64,000 nt of DNA from Pseudomonas viridiflava (GCF_900585905.1 NZ_UTVH01000076.1:62001-126000); one strand, 5' to 3'. Shown: positions 45,143-54,610, counted from the stretch's first letter. Translations and numbers: made by a program. The notes: generated by a model not told the origin, from the sequence alone.

Positions 45143-45424
45143 TTATCTGAGATGCGCAGTTTTATAGACATCGCCACGCTCGCGCTTGCCTACTGCGACC
45201 ACTGTCACGACCAGCCGATTGTCTTCAACTCTATAGACCAATCGATATCCTGCGCTTCGTAGCTTTATTTTATAATGATCAGGCATCCCGTGTAGAGCAT
45301 CAGCAGCGACTCGGGGCAACTCCAGCCGCTCTCGAAGTTTTCTCTTCATCTGATCTCTAACAGTGTGACCGAGCTTTTCCCATTCCTTTAACGCCGATGG
45401 CAAAAATTCAAGCTCAAAGGTCAT
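45143..45424 (-). CDS. Type II toxin, RelE/ParE (StbE-like) family
   Basis: 93 residues, basic, with the RelE/StbE pattern: FELEFLPSALKEWEKLG at the N-terminus, RVAADALHGMPDHYKIKLRSAGYRL in pieces, and a strand VAVGKRERGDVY at the end. It should be a ribosome-dependent mRNA endonuclease; the C-terminal residues needed for RelE cleavage are present as R and Y but not verified. Its ATG overlaps the antitoxin stop region by 11 bases, the normal toxin-antitoxin arrangement. Lower GC than the neighbours suggests horizontal gain. Confidence 0.9.
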   Translation of the reverse strand: MTFELEFLPSALKEWEKLGHTVRDQMKRKLRERLELPRVAADALHGMPDHYKIKLRSAGYRLVYRVEDNRLVVTVVAVGKRERGDVYKTAHLR

Positions 45425-45659
45425 CGAGGTCTACCGGCACCGACTTTTCATGCTGCCGAGTCTTGATCAGCTCAACCAGATCCAGATCATCAAGGCGCTC
45501 CATCATCGCCTCAAAAATGTCAGCCGGAACCATATAGCCCATCACCTTGTTATGGTTGAGCACGGCGACAGGAAGGCCGTGCGCTCCGGACAGGACGGCT
45601 GAAGGATTCTTCTTGAGTTCGGATACGCTGACTGCAATATCCGCTAAAATATTTTGCAT
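45414..45659 (-). CDS. Type II antitoxin, Phd/YefM (StbD-like) family
   Basis: 81 residues, acidic. The N-terminal DNA-binding fold reads ADIAVSVSELKKNPSAVLSG and PVAVLNHNKVMGYMVP, characteristic of StbD/Phd-type antitoxins, and the C-terminus (LVELIKTRQHEKSVPVDLDDL) should wrap the toxin. It is the first gene of the pair and likely autoregulates the promoter in the 175-base gap upstream. Sits between fadD1 and hrpA, genes that are close neighbours in PAO1. Confidence 0.9.
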   Translation of the reverse strand: MQNILADIAVSVSELKKNPSAVLSGAHGLPVAVLNHNKVMGYMVPADIFEAMMERLDDLDLVELIKTRQHEKSVPVDLDDL

Positions 45660-45834
45660 GATTGATCCTCAAATAAGTACTTTATTTTGGTCGTTTTAGG
45701 GCGCGCGTGCAATCAATCATTGATTCCGGATACGCACAGCCGCTGCTAGCCTCGTGCAAAGAAGGTCGTCACCACCCCCGCCAAATCTGCGACAATCCCC
45801 GCCTTTGCACCCCTCAGAAGACCCTGCGCACCTG

Positions 45835-48800
45835 ATGACCGATCAAACGCCTGCGATTGAAGAACGCCTCAAAGACCTCGAACACGCGATGATCAGTGAT
45901 CGTCATCGCCTGCGGCGGCAGTTGCATGAGCTGCGCAAAAAGCCCGACGAAGCGAAGCTGGCGCAGTGGGTGGCCAAGGTGCAGGCCTCGTGCGCCCAGG
46001 TGGCCGCCCGCCGCGACAGCGTCCCGCTGATTCGGTATGACGACAGCCTGCCGATTGCGGCCAAGCGTGACGAAATCAAGCAAGCGCTGCTCAAGCATCA
46101 GGTGCTGATCATTGCTGGCGAAACCGGCTCGGGCAAGACCACCCAGTTGCCGAAGATCTGCCTGGAAATCGGTCGCGGGCAGCATGGTCTGATCGGCCAT
46201 ACCCAGCCTCGACGGATTGCCGCGCGCAGTGTCGGCAGTCGCGTGGCCGAAGAGCTGGGCTCGCCGTTGGGCGGGCTGGTGGGGTATCAGGTGCGGTTCG
46301 AGGACCAGAGTGACAGCAGCACGCTGATCAAACTGATGACCGATGGCATCCTGCTGGCCGAGACCCAGCATGATCGTTTTCTCGAACGCTACGACACCAT
46401 CATCGTCGACGAAGCCCACGAGCGTAGTCTGAACATCGACTTTCTGCTGGGTTACCTGAAAACCCTGCTGCCGCGTCGTCCCGACCTGAAAGTCATCATC
46501 ACCTCGGCCACCATCGACCTGCAGCGTTTCTCCGAGCACTTCAATGACGCGCCTATCGTCGAAGTGTCGGGTCGCACTTTCCCGGTGGACACCTGGTATC
46601 GCCCGCTGACCTCCGAGCAGGACGAGGAGGGCAACAGCGTCGAGGAAGACCTCACCGTCGATCAGGCGATTCTGGCCACCCTCGACGAGTTGGCGGCCTT
46701 CGAACGCAGCGAGCGCAAGAGCCCGGGCGATGTGCTGGTGTTTCTGCCCGGCGAGCGCGAGATTCGCGACGCGGCGGAAATGCTGCGCAAGGCGCAGTTG
46801 CGCCATACCGAAATCCTGCCGCTGTATGCGCGCCTGTCGCCGGCGGAGCAGCAGCGGATTTTTCAGTCGCACCCTGGGCGGCGAGTCGTGCTGGCGACCA
46901 ACGTCGCTGAAACCTCGCTGACGGTGCCCGGCATTCGCTATGTGATTGACACCGGTACCGCCCGCATCAGCCGCTACAGCTATCGGGCCAAAGTGCAGCG
47001 TCTGCCCATCGAAGCGGTGTCCCAGGCCAGTGCCAACCAGCGCAAGGGCCGCTGTGGTCGTGTCGAGCCCGGCCTCTGCGTACGCCTGTACAGCGAGGAA
47101 GATTTCAACGCCCGCCCCGAATTCACCGACCCGGAAATTCTGCGTACCAACCTGGCGGCGGTGATCCTGCAGATGCTGCATCTGCGCCTGGGGGAAATTA
47201 CAGACTTCCCGTTCATCGAGCCGCCGGACGGCAAGGCCATCAGCGACGGTTTCAACCTGTTGCAGGAGCTGTCGGCGGTCAATCGCGAAAACCAGCTGAC
47301 CCCGCTCGGTCGCCAGTTGGCGCGCTTGCCGGTGGACCCACGCATTGGCCGCATGCTCCTGGAAGCGGCAAAGCAGGGCAGCCTGCAGGAAGTGTTGATC
47401 GTTGCCAGCGCCATGTCCGTGCAGGATGCCCGCGAGCGCCCGCCGGAACGCCAGCAGGCGGCGGATCAGGCCCATGCGCAATGGAAGGACGCCGATTCCG
47501 ATTTTGCCGGGCTGGTCAATCTGTGGCGCGGTTTCGAGGAGCAGCGCCAGGCCCTCACTGCCAGCCCGCTGCGTAACTGGTGCCGCCGCAACTTCCTCAA
47601 TTACCTGCGCCTGCGCGAGTGGCGCGATGCGCACCGGCAACTGAGCCTGATCTGCCGCGACCTGCAACTGGTGGTCAATAAAGACGCGGCGGATTACCCG
47701 AAATTCCACAAGGCGATTCTGTCCGGGCTGCTCAGCCAGATCGGCCAGAAGGCTGAAGAAGGCGATTACCTGGGTGCGCGCCAGCGCCGTTTCTGGATTC
47801 ATCCATCGTCAGGTCTGGGCAAGAAGCGCCCGCAATGGCTCATGACCGCCGAACTGGTGGAAACCACCAAACTCTATGCGCGCATGGTTGCCAAGATCGA
47901 TGCCGACTGGATCGAGCCCCTGGCTGGTCACCTGATCAAGAAGAACCACTTCGAGCCCCATTGGGAGAAAAAGCGCGGCCAAGTGGTGGCGTTCGAGCAG
48001 ATCACTCTGTTCGGTCTGATCGTGGTCGGGCGCCGGCCCGTGCATTTCGGCCCCATCGATCCGGTGGTGTCGCGCGAGCTGTTCATTCGCGAAGGCCTGG
48101 TGCGCGGCGAAATCAACTCCCGGGCCAAGTGCCTGAGCGCCAACACGCGTCTGCTGGAAACCCTTGATGAGCTGGAAGCCAAGGCCCGCCGTCGGGATAT
48201 CCTGGCCGATGAAGACACGCTGTACGCATTTTACGAAGCGCGGATTCCGGCGGAAATCCACCAGACCGCCACGTTCGACAGCTGGTACAAGATCGAAAGC
48301 CAGAAGAACCCGCAGTTGCTGATCATGCGCGAGGAAGACGTGCTGGCGCGGGAGGCCAGTGAAGTCACAGCAGCGTATTACCCCGACACCCTGAAGCTGG
48401 GTGAGTTGACCCTGCCGCTGACCTATCACTTCGAACCCAACCACCCGCGCGACGGCGTCACCGTGCGTGTGCCTGCCCCGCTGTTGCTGTCCTTACCTGC
48501 CGAACGGCTGCAGTGGCTGGTGCCGGGCCTGCTGGAAACCAAGTGCATTGCCCTGGTGCGTAATCTGCCCAAGGCGATCCGCAAGAACTTTGTGCCGGTG
48601 CCGGACTTCATCAAGGCTGCGCTTGCGCGCATGACCTTCGGCGAAGGCTCGTTGCCCCAGGCACTGGGCCGCGAGTTGCTGCGCATGACCGGCGCGCGGG
48701 TCAGTGATGAAGCCTGGGCCGAGGCGACGCAACAGCTGGAAAGCCATCTGAAGATGAACCTTGAAATCGTCGACGGCGATGGCAAGTTTCTCGGCGAAGG

Positions 48801-49746
48801 GCGGGATCTGGACGAGCTGACGGCGCGATTTGCGCAAGCCAGCCAGGCCGCGCTGGCCGTGCCGCAGAGTGCCAAAGGCCAGCAGCCGGTCGAAGCGAAG
48901 GTGTTTGCGCCGGTGGCGGAAAAAACCCAGCAGAACATCGCCGGGCTGTCGATGACGGTCTACCCGGCGCTGGTCGAAGAGGGGGGAGCCGTCAAGGAAG
49001 GCCGTTTCTCGACATCGGCCGAGGCCGAGTATCAGCATCGCCGCGCCCTGCAGCGTTTGTTGCTGCAACAGCTGGCTGAGCCGGCGAAATTCCTGCGCAG
49101 CAAGCTGCCGGGGCAGACCGAGCTGGCGTTGCTGTACCGCGAGCTGGGCCGCGTTGATGCGCTGGTCGAGGACATCCTGCTCGCCAGCCTCGACAGCTGC
49201 GTACTGGAAGGCGAAGCGCAGTTGCCCCGGGATGGCGCCGGGTTGCTGGCGCTGGCCGAGCGCAAGCGCGGCACCTGGACTGAGCACGCCGAGCGGCTGG
49301 CGAAGCTGACGCTGGAAGTTCTCAAGCTCTGGCATGGCCTGCAGAAGCGCTTCAAGGGCAAGATCAATCTGGCCGAGGCGGTTGCCCTGAATGACATCAA
49401 GGCGCAACTGGGACATCTGGTGTATCCGGGCTTTGTCCGGGAAACCCCGGCGCAGTGGCTCAAGGAATTGCCGCGCTACCTGAAGGCGGTTGAAATGCGC
49501 CTGGAAAAACTGCCCTCGCAGATGCAGAAAGACCGGGTCTGGAGCATCGAGCTGGCCGGCCTGTGGGCGCAATACCAGGCCCGCGCCAGCAAACATGCCC
49601 AGGAAGGCAAGCGCGACGGCGAGCTGACCGCCTACCGCTGGTGGCTGGAAGAATACCGGGTGTCGCTGTTCGCCCAGCAGTTGGGCACCAAGATGGCAGT
49701 GTCCGACAAGCGTCTGGGCAAGCAGTGGGCGCAGGTGGAGGGGTAG
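45835..49746 (+). CDS. hrpA: ATP-dependent RNA helicase HrpA
   Basis: 1303-residue DEAH-box helicase, near the E. coli length of 1300. Walker A GETGSGKT (95-102), DEAH (192-195), SAT in ITSATIDLQRF, QRKGRCGRVEPG, then HA2/OB domains and a long C-terminal DUF3418 region. HrpA resolves stalled ribosomes on mRNA in E. coli. Start ATG at 45835; an open frame from 45754 adds a proline-rich unconserved stretch. PAO1 counterpart PA3297 is close to fadD1. It is unrelated to the type III secretion pilin also called HrpA in P. syringae. Confidence 0.95.
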   Translation: MTDQTPAIEERLKDLEHAMISDRHRLRRQLHELRKKPDEAKLAQWVAKVQASCAQVAARRDSVPLIRYDDSLPIAAKRDEIKQALLKHQVLIIAGETGSGKTTQLPKICLEIGRGQHGLIGHTQPRRIAARSVGSRVAEELGSPLGGLVGYQVRFEDQSDSSTLIKLMTDGILLAETQHDRFLERYDTIIVDEAHERSLNIDFLLGYLKTLLPRRPDLKVIITSATIDLQRFSEHFNDAPIVEVSGRTFPVDTWYRPLTSEQDEEGNSVEEDLTVDQAILATLDELAAFERSERKSPGDVLVFLPGEREIRDAAEMLRKAQLRHTEILPLYARLSPAEQQRIFQSHPGRRVVLATNVAETSLTVPGIRYVIDTGTARISRYSYRAKVQRLPIEAVSQASANQRKGRCGRVEPGLCVRLYSEEDFNARPEFTDPEILRTNLAAVILQMLHLRLGEITDFPFIEPPDGKAISDGFNLLQELSAVNRENQLTPLGRQLARLPVDPRIGRMLLEAAKQGSLQEVLIVASAMSVQDARERPPERQQAADQAHAQWKDADSDFAGLVNLWRGFEEQRQALTASPLRNWCRRNFLNYLRLREWRDAHRQLSLICRDLQLVVNKDAADYPKFHKAILSGLLSQIGQKAEEGDYLGARQRRFWIHPSSGLGKKRPQWLMTAELVETTKLYARMVAKIDADWIEPLAGHLIKKNHFEPHWEKKRGQVVAFEQITLFGLIVVGRRPVHFGPIDPVVSRELFIREGLVRGEINSRAKCLSANTRLLETLDELEAKARRRDILADEDTLYAFYEARIPAEIHQTATFDSWYKIESQKNPQLLIMREEDVLAREASEVTAAYYPDTLKLGELTLPLTYHFEPNHPRDGVTVRVPAPLLLSLPAERLQWLVPGLLETKCIALVRNLPKAIRKNFVPVPDFIKAALARMTFGEGSLPQALGRELLRMTGARVSDEAWAEATQQLESHLKMNLEIVDGDGKFLGEGRDLDELTARFAQASQAALAVPQSAKGQQPVEAKVFAPVAEKTQQNIAGLSMTVYPALVEEGGAVKEGRFSTSAEAEYQHRRALQRLLLQQLAEPAKFLRSKLPGQTELALLYRELGRVDALVEDILLASLDSCVLEGEAQLPRDGAGLLALAERKRGTWTEHAERLAKLTLEVLKLWHGLQKRFKGKINLAEAVALNDIKAQLGHLVYPGFVRETPAQWLKELPRYLKAVEMRLEKLPSQMQKDRVWSIELAGLWAQYQARASKHAQEGKRDGELTAYRWWLEEYRVSLFAQQLGTKMAVSDKRLGKQWAQVEG

Positions 49747-49770
49747 CACATCAGCGAGCCCGTCGGGCCC

Positions 49771-49855
49771 GTAAGCTCACGAGCAACGCCAGGCAGCGAT
49801 GGCGGTTTACCTGACACACCGCCATCGCGGCCTCGCGTTGCTCTTGCGCTCCTAC
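49771..49855. repeat. Palindromic repeat, family A, copy after hrpA
   Basis: Left arm GTAAGCTCACGAGCAACGCC, right arm ending CTTGCGCTCCTAC, loop with CTGACACACCGCC. Begins 24 bases after the hrpA stop. The remaining part of the 363-base gap to the next gene (49856-50109) shows nothing beyond the AGAGGAACG ribosome site of the KAS III gene. Confidence 0.8.
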
Positions 49856-50109
49856 AGGAGGTTCGCAGCCCGGCCCAAAGCGGTGTGTCTGAAACACCGC
49901 TATTACTACGGCGCCCAAGCGTCATTCCCCCCACACAAACAGGCCGATATGGCACACTTCGCCCCCTGAACCCGGAGGTCATGGCCGCTCTGCCTGCGCT
50001 TGAGGGGTCTTGCAATTGAGTGCTGGTACGTTGGTCCCAAAAAAGGACACCATCGCGCCATGCCCGAGCAGGTCGTTACCTGCATTCAACCAATAAGAGA
50101 GGAACGATC

Positions 50110-51231
50110 GTGCACAACGTCGTCATCAGCGGCACTGGCCTGTTTACCCCGGCCAACAGCATTTCCAACGAAGAGCTGGTGCAGTCTTTCAATACCTACG
50201 TGGCAAGTTTCAATGGCGAGAACGCCGCCGCTATCGAGCGTGGCGAGGTCCAGGCGCTGACTGAATCCAACGCCGCATTCATTGAAAAAGCCTCGGGGAT
50301 CAAAAGCCGCTTCGTCATGGACAAGGACGGCATCCTCGATCCTCAACGGATGAAGCCGCGCTTGCCTGAGCGCTCCAACGACGAGTGGTCGATTCTCTGC
50401 CAGATGGGCGTTGCGGCTGCCGAGCAGGCCCTTGAGCGTGCAGGCATGACCGCTGCCGACGTCGACGGCGTCATCGTCGCCTGTTCCAACCTGCAGCGTG
50501 CCTATCCGGCCATTTCCATCGAGATCCAAGCGGCGCTGGGCGTGCAGGGTTTCGGCTACGACATGAACGTGGCGTGCTCGTCGGCCACCTTTGGCATTCA
50601 GGCCGCGTGCAACAGCGTGCAACTGGGTCAGGCCAGGGCGCTGCTGGTGATCAGCCCGGAAATCTGCACCGGTCATCTCAATTTTCGCGACCGTGACAGC
50701 CATTTCATCTTCGGCGATGCCGCCACCGCAGTGCTGGTTCAGCGCGCTGATCTGGCAACGTCCGCTTATCAATTCGATATTGTCAGCACCCGCCTGCTGA
50801 CCAGTTTTTCCAACAATATTCGCAATAACTTCGGCTTCCTCAATCGCGCTGCGGAAGAAGGCGTCGGCGCACCGGACAAACTGTTCGTGCAGGAAGGGCG
50901 CAAGGTGTTCCGTGATGTCTGCCCGATGGTGGCGGAGCTGGTAGCCGCCCATCTGGAGGCCAACAGCCTGAATGTCAGCGATGTCCAACGCTTCTGGCTG
51001 CATCAGGCTAACCTGAGCATGAACCACCTGATCGTGAAGAAACTGCTCGGCCGCGAAGCCAGCGTTGAAGAGGCCCCGGTGATCCTCGACAGCTACGCCA
51101 ACACCAGTTCAGCGGGTTCGATCATTGCGCTGCACAAACATCAGGATGACCTGCCCACCGGCGCGCTGGGTGTGTTGAGTTCGTTCGGTGCCGGTTACTC
51201 CATCGGCAGCGTGATTCTGCGCAAACGCTGA
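50110..51231 (+). CDS. Beta-ketoacyl-ACP synthase III family protein (PA3286-like)
   Basis: 373-residue KAS III condensing enzyme with the full triad: C156 (VACSSATFG), H298 (WLHQAN) and N331 (YANTSS). It starts at GTG 50110 behind AGAGGAACG. In P. aeruginosa the equivalent PA3286 accepts octanoyl-CoA and malonyl-ACP, shunting beta-oxidation intermediates into fatty-acid synthesis. The nearby fadD and phaJ1 genes fit that role. It is longer than canonical FabH (about 320), with an insertion around 40-95 and 230-260, as expected for this subgroup. Confidence 0.88.
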   Translation: MHNVVISGTGLFTPANSISNEELVQSFNTYVASFNGENAAAIERGEVQALTESNAAFIEKASGIKSRFVMDKDGILDPQRMKPRLPERSNDEWSILCQMGVAAAEQALERAGMTAADVDGVIVACSNLQRAYPAISIEIQAALGVQGFGYDMNVACSSATFGIQAACNSVQLGQARALLVISPEICTGHLNFRDRDSHFIFGDAATAVLVQRADLATSAYQFDIVSTRLLTSFSNNIRNNFGFLNRAAEEGVGAPDKLFVQEGRKVFRDVCPMVAELVAAHLEANSLNVSDVQRFWLHQANLSMNHLIVKKLLGREASVEEAPVILDSYANTSSAGSIIALHKHQDDLPTGALGVLSSFGAGYSIGSVILRKR

Positions 51232-51412
51232 TCGCCTGCCCGCAGGCAGCGTCACACTTGGCGCGCCCAAAGCCCCGACGCTGACCGGGCGAATGAATGA
51301 CGGCGAGCATCGGGACAATGTCAGGCGAGCGCTTTCACCGCCCATTTTCGTGAACAATCATTCGCGATAGGCGATACTGCTGCCTCGCTTGGCCTCCCCG
51401 GGAAATGTCTGC

Positions 51413-52534
51413 ATGCCTGTTGAAATCGCCACCCTCCAAGAGGTGCCGCCCGCCCAGTGGGACGCCCTCGTTCCGGCGGGTCAGCCGTTCGTGCGACACG
51501 CGTTTCTCAGTGCGCTGGAAGACAGCGGCAGCCTTGACCCGCGCTCGGGCTGGAAAGCCGAGCACTTGCTCAATTATCGCGATGGCGAGCTGGTGGCCGC
51601 GCTGCCGGCCTACCGCAAATGGCATTCCTACGGCGAGTACGTGTTCGACCACAGCTGGGCTGACGCTTGCCGGCGGGCGGGCATCGCCTATTACCCCAAG
51701 CTGCTGGTGGCGGTGCCGTTCAGCCCGGTCAGCGGGCCGCGCATCCTGTCGGCCTCGCCAGACGCTGGTATCGAGCTGCTGGACGCGCTGCCGGGCTATT
51801 TGCAGGCGCAAGAGCTGTCCAGCGCCCACGTCAATTTCACCGACTCACTGGCTGATGCGTTTCTCGACGAACAGCCCGGCTGGCTGCAGCGCTATGGTTG
51901 TCAGTTTCACTGGCAGAATCGCGGCTACCGGGATTTTCAGGATTTCCTCGACGCGCTCAGTTCGCGCAAACGCAAGCAGATGCGCAAGGAGCGCGAGCAG
52001 GTGGCGGGGCAGGGCATCGAGTTCGAATGGCTGGAGGGTCATCAGCCCAGCGAGGCGCTGTGGGATTTTGTCTACGCCTGCTATTCCAATACCTACGAAG
52101 TGCGCGGCCAGGCGCCTTATCTGACGCGGGCGTTCTTCAGCCTGCTGGCCGAACGTATGCCCGAAGCCATTCGCCTGGTCATCGCACGGCAGGGCTCACG
52201 ACCTGTTGCGATGGCGTTCAGCCTGGTCGGTGGTGACAGTTTCTATGGGCGCTACTGGGGCTGTCTGGCTGAATACGATCGCCTGCATTTCGAAACGTGT
52301 TTTTATCAGGGCATGGATTACGCCATTGCCCACGGCCTGCAGCGTTTCGATGCGGGCGCGCAGGGTGAGCACAAGCTGGTTCGCGGTTTCGAACCGGTCA
52401 TCACCCGCTCATGGCATTACCTGCTGCACCCCGGCCTGAAAGAGGCGGTAAGTGATTTTCTGGAGCAGGAAAAAGCCGGCATCCTCGCCTACGCCGAAGA
52501 GGCCCGTGGCGCGTTGCCTTATCGGCAGGTTTGA
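51413..52534 (+). CDS. FemAB-like GNAT-fold protein (DUF482 family)
   Basis: 373-residue protein of the FemAB_like/peptidogalycan group. Conserved pieces: FVRHAFLSALEDSGS, the SGPRIL loop, SSRKRKQMRKER (basic helix between the two GNAT domains), YGRYWGCLAEYDRLHFETCFYQG split around the second GNAT core, and FDAGAQGEHKLVRGF. Family members are thought to transfer aminoacyl groups; a substrate is not known for the Pseudomonas protein. The chosen ATG at 51413 matches the conserved PVEIATL start. Confidence 0.82.
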   Translation: MPVEIATLQEVPPAQWDALVPAGQPFVRHAFLSALEDSGSLDPRSGWKAEHLLNYRDGELVAALPAYRKWHSYGEYVFDHSWADACRRAGIAYYPKLLVAVPFSPVSGPRILSASPDAGIELLDALPGYLQAQELSSAHVNFTDSLADAFLDEQPGWLQRYGCQFHWQNRGYRDFQDFLDALSSRKRKQMRKEREQVAGQGIEFEWLEGHQPSEALWDFVYACYSNTYEVRGQAPYLTRAFFSLLAERMPEAIRLVIARQGSRPVAMAFSLVGGDSFYGRYWGCLAEYDRLHFETCFYQGMDYAIAHGLQRFDAGAQGEHKLVRGFEPVITRSWHYLLHPGLKEAVSDFLEQEKAGILAYAEEARGALPYRQV

Positions 52535-52556
52535 GGTTGCCGGAGTATGGAGTCTC

Positions 52557-52643
52557 TGTGGCAGCGAGCTTGCCCGCGATAGGGTAATTTCAGGCGAAAC
52601 ATTCATCGGCCATGAAACCGAATCGCGAGCAAGCTCGCTCCCA
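52557..52643. repeat. Palindromic repeat, family C (GAGCTTGC/GCAAGCTC type)
   Basis: Left arm TGTGGCAGCGAGCTTGCCCG, right arm CGCGAGCAAGCTCGCTCCCAC, with about 44 bases between. This GAGCTTGCTCGC family is common in fluorescent pseudomonads. It lies between two convergent gene ends (52534 and 52667) and may terminate both. Confidence 0.8.
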
Positions 52644-52666
52644 CGGATCTCTCTGAGCTGCAGTGG

Positions 52667-54499
52667 TTAATCAATCCCGACAAAACCACCGGTCTGGTGC
52701 TGCCACAGTCTCGCGTACAGGCCGCCATGGGCCAGCAGTTCAGCGTGGCTGCCGCTTTCGGCAATCTGGCCGTTCTCCAGCACGATCAAACGGTCCATCC
52801 GCGCGATGGTCGAGAGTCGGTGGGCGATGGCGATGACCGTTTTGCCCTGCATCAGGGTTTCCAGGCTTTCCTGAATCGCTGCTTCGACCTCCGAGTCCAG
52901 CGCCGAGGTGGCCTCGTCCATGATCAATATCGGCGCGTCCTTGAGCAGCACCCGTGCGATGGCGACGCGCTGGCGCTGACCGCCGGACAGTTTCACCCCT
53001 CGCTCGCCCACCTGTGCTTCAAAACCGGTCCGTCCTTCTGAATCCGACAACAGCGGGATGAACTCATCGGCACGAGCCTTGCGAACCGCCTCCCACAACT
53101 GTTCGTCAGTGGCATCCGGTTTGCCGTACAGCAGGTTGTCGCGAATCGAACGGTGCAGCAGCGACGTGTCCTGGGTGATCATGCCGATCTGCTCGCGCAG
53201 GCTTTCCTGGGAGACGTGAGAAATGTCCTGATCGTCAATCAGAATGCGGCCGTTCTGTACGTCATACATGCGCAGCAGCAAGTTGACCAGGGTCGATTTG
53301 CCCGCACCGGACGGCCCGATCAGGCCGATTTTTTCACCCGGGCGGATGTTCAGGTTCAGGCCATGAATGATGCCGTTGCCGTTGCCGTAGTGAAAATCCA
53401 CGCCATCGAATCGGACCCCGCCCTGAGCGACGTTCAGACGCGGCGCCTGCTTGCGGTCGGTGACGCTGACCGGTTGGGCAATACTTTGCAGGCCGTCCTG
53501 GACCATGCCGATGTTTTCAAAAATGCCATTGACCACCCACATGATCCAGCCGGACATGTTGACGATGCGGATCGCCAGCCCGGTGGCCAGGGCGATGGCA
53601 CCCACCGAAATCAGCGACTGGCTCCACAGCCACAGGGCAAGGCCGGTAGTGGTAACGATGAGCACGCCGTTCAGGCTGGTCACCACGGTGTCCATGGCCG
53701 TGACCACACGTCCCGCCAACTGGCTTTTCTCGGTCTGTTCAGTGATCGCTTCCCGGGCGTACTGCTGCTCGTAATTGGTGTGGGCGAACAGTTTCAGCGT
53801 GGTGATGTTGGTGTAGCCATCGACGATGCGCCCCATCAGCTTGGAGCGTGAATCGGACGAGACCACCGAGCGTTCCTTGACCCTGGGCACGAAGTAGCAA
53901 AGTGACAGAATGTAAGCGGCAATCCACGTCAGCAGCGGGATCATCAGGCGCCAGTCGGCTTCGGCGAACAGCACCAGGGCGCTGATGGCGTAAATCAGCA
54001 CATGCCAGAGCGCATCCACGGCCTGTACGGCGGAGTCGCGCAGCGAGTTGCCGGTCTGCATGATGCGCTGGGCGATGCGCCCGGCGAAGTCATTCTGGAA
54101 GAAGCGCACGCTCTGCTTGAGCACATAGCTGTGGTTCTGCCATCGGATCAGGCTGGTCATGCCGGGGCTGATGGTCTGGTGCACCAGCAGGTCGTGCAAA
54201 CCGACAAAAATCGGCCGCAGCAACAACGCCACCACCGCCATCCAGATCAGCTCGGTGGAATGGGTACGGAAGAAGTCCTTGTCCGGCGTGCCCTGAGCCA
54301 GATCAATGATGCGGCTGAGGTAACTGAACAGAGCCACCTCGATCAAGGCCCCGATCAGGCCGACGACCAGCAGCGCAGCAAACGTTGGCCAGACCTGACG
54401 CAGGTAATAGATGTAGAAGGCCAGGACAGTATTGGGCGGGGCTTCGGTGGGGGCTTCGCGGAAGATATTGATCAGGTTTTCGAAACGGCGATAGAGCAT
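52667..54499 (-). CDS. ABC exporter, fused permease and ATPase (PA3228-like)
   Basis: 610-residue half-size exporter. Six transmembrane helices in the first 335 residues; nucleotide-binding domain with Walker A GPSGAGKS (395-402), signature LSGGQRQR (504-511) and Walker B/D-loop MDEATSALD (527-535). It works as a homodimer. It is adjacent to ppiA as is PA3228 in PAO1, where the gene affects antibiotic susceptibility and quorum-sensing products. Start ATG at 54499 preferred over a GTG four codons earlier. Confidence 0.9.
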   Translation of the reverse strand: MLYRRFENLINIFREAPTEAPPNTVLAFYIYYLRQVWPTFAALLVVGLIGALIEVALFSYLSRIIDLAQGTPDKDFFRTHSTELIWMAVVALLLRPIFVGLHDLLVHQTISPGMTSLIRWQNHSYVLKQSVRFFQNDFAGRIAQRIMQTGNSLRDSAVQAVDALWHVLIYAISALVLFAEADWRLMIPLLTWIAAYILSLCYFVPRVKERSVVSSDSRSKLMGRIVDGYTNITTLKLFAHTNYEQQYAREAITEQTEKSQLAGRVVTAMDTVVTSLNGVLIVTTTGLALWLWSQSLISVGAIALATGLAIRIVNMSGWIMWVVNGIFENIGMVQDGLQSIAQPVSVTDRKQAPRLNVAQGGVRFDGVDFHYGNGNGIIHGLNLNIRPGEKIGLIGPSGAGKSTLVNLLLRMYDVQNGRILIDDQDISHVSQESLREQIGMITQDTSLLHRSIRDNLLYGKPDATDEQLWEAVRKARADEFIPLLSDSEGRTGFEAQVGERGVKLSGGQRQRVAIARVLLKDAPILIMDEATSALDSEVEAAIQESLETLMQGKTVIAIAHRLSTIARMDRLIVLENGQIAESGSHAELLAHGGLYARLWQHQTGGFVGID

Positions 54500-54558
54500 T
54501 GGCGATGACACCCGCAGGTTGTGCAGGCTCTCCTTGCTGAGCGGATTACTCCTGATGT

Positions 54559-54601
54559 GACCGCATGAAGGCCTGATTGCTCAGGCTGATTTCATGCGGT
54601 C
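54559..54601. repeat. Nested hairpin between ppiA and the ABC exporter
   Basis: Outer 11-base perfect arms GACCGCATGAA / TTCATGCGGTC enclose an inner stem GCCTGA-TTGC-TCAGGC. No T tract, so terminator activity is uncertain. Confidence 0.6.
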
Positions 54602-54610
54602 GCGCAGCAT

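Noticed and set aside
45754..45834. Earlier start of HrpA
   Set aside because: Adds a proline-rich unconserved stretch without ribosome site; ATG 45835 gives normal length.
45814..47802. Long minus-strand open frame (662 codons) opposite hrpA
   Set aside because: It mirrors the codon bias of hrpA, has no recognisable motif or ribosome site, and contradicts a secure plus-strand gene.
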